A DNA stretch of 32,939 bases from a virus, in the IMG/VR virus record IMGVR_UViG_3300042562_002564, positions 1-32,939 of that record; one strand, 5' to 3'. Below are positions 29,228 to 32,939 of this stretch, one piece after another. The notes under the pieces were generated by a model. The model was given only the letters and a program-made list of their open reading frames with translations, searched no databases and was not told the DNA's origin. The translations under genes and the position numbers were made by a program. Positions within the stretch are counted from its first letter, which is position 1, and the number at the start of each line of letters is the position of its first letter.

Positions 29228-31024
29228 ATGGATAGAGGAGAACAACTAAAAATATTTGCACGTTGTTTAGGTGAACCAATTTATGCAATCGAAACTTTTT
29301 TAAAGACATTCGATTTAACTCAAGAAGGTATGGTACCTTTTAAATTGTTCCATAAACAAAAAGAAATAATAAAATCTTACGAAAAATATAATCGTAATTT
29401 AGTAACTAAACCCAGACAGGCAGGTGTGTCAACTACTACCGCAGCCTATATTGCAGTTAAAACTGCATTTGGTGATCCAGAAAACCCACATAAGGTACTA
29501 ATATTAGCCAACAAACAAACATTGGCACAAGAGTTCTTAAAAAAAATAAAGGAATTTCTAGATCAAATACCTTATTGGGTATGGGGGTTAGATGAGGGTA
29601 CCGATTATTTAGAAATAAATTCTAAAGGACATTTAAAATTAAAATCTAATGGTTGTGAAATTAGAGCGTTAGCAACATCGAAAGATGCTTTGAGGGGTTT
29701 TACACCAACATTCTTAGTAATGGATGAGGCAGCCTTTATCGATAATGGTGCAGATGTGTTTGGGGCAGCATTGGCGTCTTTAGGTACAGGTGGTAAGATT
29801 GCACTGATATCTACACCAAATGGTATGGATCCACTATATTATAAAACTTATGATGGTGCCAAAAATAAAGAAAACAATTTCAACGTAGTTGAAATGAAGT
29901 GGTATCAGGATGTTAGATACAACAGAGGATTATTTTGGGTTAGGGGTGAAGATGAAAAGATAGAGTGTAAAACTTTAAGTAGGACTAAATTGAGATGGGA
30001 ATATTTAGATAAAATTTATGAAACCGATGAATCAACCATAGAATATTACGAGGTTATGGTAAAAGAAGGGTGGAAACCTTTATCCCCTTGGTACGAAGAG
30101 ATGGCGGCAGATATGGGTGACCCAAAAAAGATTGCACAAGAACTTGATGTATCATTTATTGGTTCAGGAGGTAACGTTATAGATGACGAATTTATTTCAT
30201 ATCACGAAGAAAATTTTGTCAAAGATCCTGAATTCTCCGCAGAATTAGAAAAGGCTATGTGGATATGGAAGAAACCTGAGGTTGGGCATAAATACATTAT
30301 GGGGGTAGACGTTAGTAGGGGTGACGGTAAAGATAGTTCCACAATAGTTATTTTAGATTTTGATAATTTAGAACAAGTTGCGGAATTTAAATATAAACTA
30401 CCACCAGATATGTTGGCAGAAGTGGTTTATAAATATGGTAATATGTATAGTGCCTATACGATAGTAGACATCACAGGTGGAATGGGTGTTGCAACAGTAT
30501 TAAAACTGTTAGAGATGGAATATAACTTCTTACACTACGATGACCCTAAAAGTAGAAAATTGTCTGAAAAATACGCTAAAACTAAATATAGTGAAGGGGA
30601 TAAAGTACCTGGATTTAATGTGGGTAACACTAGATTACAATTAGTTTCCGAATTTGAGGAACATATTAGAGAGAATAAAACTATAATACGATCACATCGT
30701 TTAATTTCGGAATTGAGAACTTTTGTTTATAAAAACGGTAGACCTGATCATATGGAAGGTTATCATGATGATATAATAATGGCATACGCTATGTGTATAT
30801 TTATTGTACAAACATCATTCAAAAAATTAGAGATGGTAGAGAAACAAACTAAGGCTATGTTAGAAAGTTGGGTAAATGTTTCAAAAAAGTCAGTTGAACC
30901 TCTATTGTCTAATCAAAAATATACTAACCCATTCTACACTAATACACCAACTTACCACCCAAAACAAGGGAATAATGGTAATAATGATAATGGTGAATAC
31001 AATTGGTTGTTTGGGATAAGATAG
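29228..31024 (+). CDS. terL: Large terminase subunit, T4 gp17-like
   Basis: The motor and nuclease that packs phage DNA into the prohead. The protein has 598 residues, close to the 610 of T4 gp17. The ATPase domain has the atypical Walker A K-P-R-Q-A-G-V-S-T at about residues 61-69, the coupling I-L-A-N-K-Q-T, and Walker B F-L-V-M-D-E-A near 162-168, with a following I-S-T-P-N-G-M motif III. The RNase H-like nuclease domain begins I-M-G-V-D-V-S-R-G-D-G-K-D-S near 358, with further acidic positions in I-V-D-I-T-G-G-M-G and the final H-D-D-I-I-M-A-Y-A-M. The C-terminal 60 residues are Asn/Gly/Pro-rich and look disordered. It ends with TAG. It should act with the portal encoded next. Confidence 0.95.
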   Translation: MDRGEQLKIFARCLGEPIYAIETFLKTFDLTQEGMVPFKLFHKQKEIIKSYEKYNRNLVTKPRQAGVSTTTAAYIAVKTAFGDPENPHKVLILANKQTLAQEFLKKIKEFLDQIPYWVWGLDEGTDYLEINSKGHLKLKSNGCEIRALATSKDALRGFTPTFLVMDEAAFIDNGADVFGAALASLGTGGKIALISTPNGMDPLYYKTYDGAKNKENNFNVVEMKWYQDVRYNRGLFWVRGEDEKIECKTLSRTKLRWEYLDKIYETDESTIEYYEVMVKEGWKPLSPWYEEMAADMGDPKKIAQELDVSFIGSGGNVIDDEFISYHEENFVKDPEFSAELEKAMWIWKKPEVGHKYIMGVDVSRGDGKDSSTIVILDFDNLEQVAEFKYKLPPDMLAEVVYKYGNMYSAYTIVDITGGMGVATVLKLLEMEYNFLHYDDPKSRKLSEKYAKTKYSEGDKVPGFNVGNTRLQLVSEFEEHIRENKTIIRSHRLISELRTFVYKNGRPDHMEGYHDDIIMAYAMCIFIVQTSFKKLEMVEKQTKAMLESWVNVSKKSVEPLLSNQKYTNPFYTNTPTYHPKQGNNGNNDNGEYNWLFGIR

Positions 31025-31040
31025 TATTTATTTTTTTTTG

Positions 31041-31048
31041 ATATTTAT
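31041..31048 (+). promoter_or_regulatory. ATATTTAT element, putative phage promoter
   Basis: GATATTTATTATAATAGTA follows a T-run and lies 37 bases before the portal ATG at 31078. It would give the portal and following head genes their own start of transcription. Confidence 0.55.
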
Positions 31049-31077
31049 TATAATAGTAATAAAGTATAAAGATAAAA

Positions 31078-32939
31078 ATGGCTAAAAGAACGATATTTCA
31101 ACAATTAAATGATTTGTTTGGTCCTGAGGTAAAAAGGGCACAAAATAAATCTAGATATTCTATAAACGATAAGGAACTCCTTAAAACTAAATCTAAGGAG
31201 GATTTTGAATACGAAAAACTTAAAAGACAACAAGACGCCTATTTGTCGAATATGTGGCAGAAAGTAGATAATGAGATATATCAACACTCCATATATTATG
31301 AAACAACTAGGTTAGCCTCTTACGCAGATTTTGAGGGTATGGAATTTTTTCCCGAAATCGCAGCAGCATTAGATATAATGATGGAGGAATCTACAACTTT
31401 AAATTCAGAAAATAAAGTTTTAAATATTTTTTCTGAAAGTAGAAGAGTTAGAAGAATATTAGAAGATTTATTTTTCAATAGATTAGATATACACACTTCA
31501 CTACCTATGTGGACAAGAAACACATGTAAATACGGAGATAATTTTTTATTCTTAAGTATTAATAGTGATGAAGGTATCACAGGTGTTAAACAATTACCTA
31601 ATATTGAAATAAGTAGAAAAGAGAATGAGGGTTTTGGTGAGAATTCTACTATTCCTGATAGTGATAAATTTAACCCTGTCACATTTGTTTGGGGTCAGAG
31701 GAACATAGAATTTAATGCGTGGCAAATTGCTCATTTTAGATTATTAGGGGATGATAGAAGATTACCTTATGGTACATCTATGTTGGAGAAGGCTAGAAGG
31801 ATATGGAAACAATTATTATTATCTGAGGATGCGATGTTAATATATAGAGTAACGAGAGCACCTGAAAGAAGAATATTCAAAATATATGTAGGTAATATAG
31901 ACGAAAAAGATGTACCTGCATATGTGAATAAAATTGCAGATAACTTTAAAAGAAGTCCAGTTATTGATCAACAAACTGGACAGATAGATACTAGATATAA
32001 TCAAATGGCACAGGATCAGGATTATTTTATACCTGTTAGAGATCCAAATGCACCGAGCCCTATTGATACATTGGCGGGTGCGACTAACCTTTCTGAAATT
32101 GCAGATATACAATACCTTCAAAAAAAGTTATTCACTGCACTTAGAGTACCCAAACCTTTCTTAGGTTTCGAAGAAGCAAATGGTGATGGTAAAAATTTGG
32201 CGTTACAAGATATTAGATTTGCTAGAACTATTAATAGAATACAACAATCAATGTTGCAAGAACTTAATAAGATTGCAATTATCCATCTCTATATTTTAGG
32301 TTTAGAGGATGAATTAGAAAATTTTACACTTTCACTTAATAACCCATCTACTCAGGCTGAGATGTTGAAGGTTGAGCAAACTCAACTTAAGGTAACTCTT
32401 TATAAAGATTCTGTTGCAGACGCAGGTAATGGTTTTGGTGCAATGTCTATGACTAGAGCCAAAAAAGAAATATTAGGTATGTCTGATGAAGAAATCAGAA
32501 ATGATTTAGAACAACAAAGATTAGAAAAGGCGGCAGCAGCGGAAATGGAACAAACTGCAGAAGTTATTAAGAAGACAGGTATATTTGATAGAGTGGATAA
32601 ACTTTATGGTGACTTTGACGCATTATTATCGGGTGCTGGTGAAGCCGAAGCAGGTGCTGGTGGTGACGCAGGTGGTGCAGATATGGGTGCAGGTGGAGAT
32701 ATGGGTGCAGGTGCAGAACCAGCCGCAGAACCAGCCGCAGAACCAGCAACTACTGAATCTTTTAGAAAAGACGGTAACCTTTTAACAGAAGAAAAAAGAA
32801 GAATATATGAAGAAAAAACTAAAAGATATCAGGGAATATATTTAAGACGATTAACTGAAAGTTTAGAAAAAAATGATCATATTTACAATTTAGATTCTTT
32901 TGAAAAAGGTACTGATGTGTTAAATTCTAAAATTAGTGA
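31078..32939 (+). CDS. Portal protein, T4 gp20-like (3' partial)
   Basis: The frame starts at ATG 31078 (MAKRTIFQQLNDLFGP) and stays open to the end of the window, giving at least 620 residues; the C-terminus lies outside. It forms the dodecameric ring through which DNA enters and leaves the head. Family features include Y-A-D-F-E-G-M-E-F-F-P-E-I-A-A-A-L-D-I-M-M-E-E near residue 85, L-P-Y-G-T-S-M-L-E-K-A-R-R-I-W-K-Q near 230, Y-R-V-T-R-A-P-E-R-R-I-F, and L-R-V-P-K-P-F-L-G-F-E. After about residue 515 comes an Ala/Gly/Glu-rich insert with short repeats, then a charged helix. It follows terL by 53 bases with its own promoter element. T4 gp20 is 524 residues, so this one is longer. Confidence 0.92.
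   Translation, partial: MAKRTIFQQLNDLFGPEVKRAQNKSRYSINDKELLKTKSKEDFEYEKLKRQQDAYLSNMWQKVDNEIYQHSIYYETTRLASYADFEGMEFFPEIAAALDIMMEESTTLNSENKVLNIFSESRRVRRILEDLFFNRLDIHTSLPMWTRNTCKYGDNFLFLSINSDEGITGVKQLPNIEISRKENEGFGENSTIPDSDKFNPVTFVWGQRNIEFNAWQIAHFRLLGDDRRLPYGTSMLEKARRIWKQLLLSEDAMLIYRVTRAPERRIFKIYVGNIDEKDVPAYVNKIADNFKRSPVIDQQTGQIDTRYNQMAQDQDYFIPVRDPNAPSPIDTLAGATNLSEIADIQYLQKKLFTALRVPKPFLGFEEANGDGKNLALQDIRFARTINRIQQSMLQELNKIAIIHLYILGLEDELENFTLSLNNPSTQAEMLKVEQTQLKVTLYKDSVADAGNGFGAMSMTRAKKEILGMSDEEIRNDLEQQRLEKAAAAEMEQTAEVIKKTGIFDRVDKLYGDFDALLSGAGEAEAGAGGDAGGADMGAGGDMGAGAEPAAEPAAEPATTESFRKDGNLLTEEKRRIYEEKTKRYQGIYLRRLTESLEKNDHIYNLDSFEKGTDVLNSKIS
32713..32748 (+). repeat. 12-base tandem repeat in the portal gene
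   Basis: Three tandem units of GCAGAACCAGCC (the last ending GCA) encode AEPA three times. They lie within a longer Ala/Gly-rich stretch where a GATATGGGTGCAGGT-like unit also recurs just upstream. The length may vary by slippage between related phages. Confidence 0.8.

Noticed and set aside
1-32939. tRNA genes, CRISPR arrays, insertion sequences
   Set aside because: I found no cloverleaf-like block, no regularly spaced repeats with unique spacers, and no transposase or terminal inverted repeats.

Overview
This window looks like part of the genome of a large, lytic, T4-like (myovirus-type) phage, or a metagenomic contig of one, infecting a member of the Bacteroidota, probably a flavobacterium. 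The phage call rests on a gp17-like large terminase (29228-31024) followed directly by a gp20-like portal protein that runs off the right edge (31078 onward). It is supported by a tail lysozyme, a thymidylate synthase, dense gene packing and short gene overlaps. The host call rests on three secreted proteins with Bacteroidota-style signal peptides ending in FSQ or YSQ, and on four promoters of the Bacteroidota type (TTTG, 19-20 bases, TAnnTTTG). The DNA is very AT-rich. TAA, TGA and TAG all act as stops, so the standard bacterial code fits. I see no tRNA, rRNA, CRISPR array or insertion sequence.

Layout. 1-636: the end of a LamG-type adhesin or tail-fibre protein. 633-14032: mostly plus-strand genes whose products begin with a short, basic or amphipathic segment ending in (I/L)-x-E. 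These include a zinc metallopeptidase, a tail-lysozyme/SH3 protein, a WCT/leucine-rich protein, two OmpA-like proteins and several acidic unknowns. A tagged DUF192 protein and an HNH endonuclease lie on the minus strand. Three minus-strand units at 4565-5109, 10829-11485 and 14047-14600 encode secreted proteins, two of them CAP/SCP domains, each with its own host-type promoter. 14605-17070: a full-length ClpC-like unfoldase (minus), divergent from a beta-class DNA methyltransferase (17132-18055). 18157-21471: a run of small genes including a KTSC-domain protein, thymidylate synthase and a GNAT acetyltransferase, ending with a membrane-anchored coiled-coil protein. 21546-29217: a nucleotidyltransferase, then a block of probable structural or head-associated proteins. 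29228-32939: terminase and portal.

How it may work together. The N-terminal segments resemble the capsid-targeting peptides of T4 internal proteins, which the prohead protease cuts after (I/L)-x-E. I infer that many of these genes encode cargo packed in the head and delivered with the DNA. Three promoter classes can be read: host-type TTTG/TAnnTTTG (the secreted proteins and the methyltransferase), two TTGACA-N17-TATAAT-like sites, and a recurrent ATATTTAT element, usually 21-27 bases before a start codon. I take the last to be a phage-specific, probably late, promoter. Timing and function are inference; the motifs and positions are read directly.
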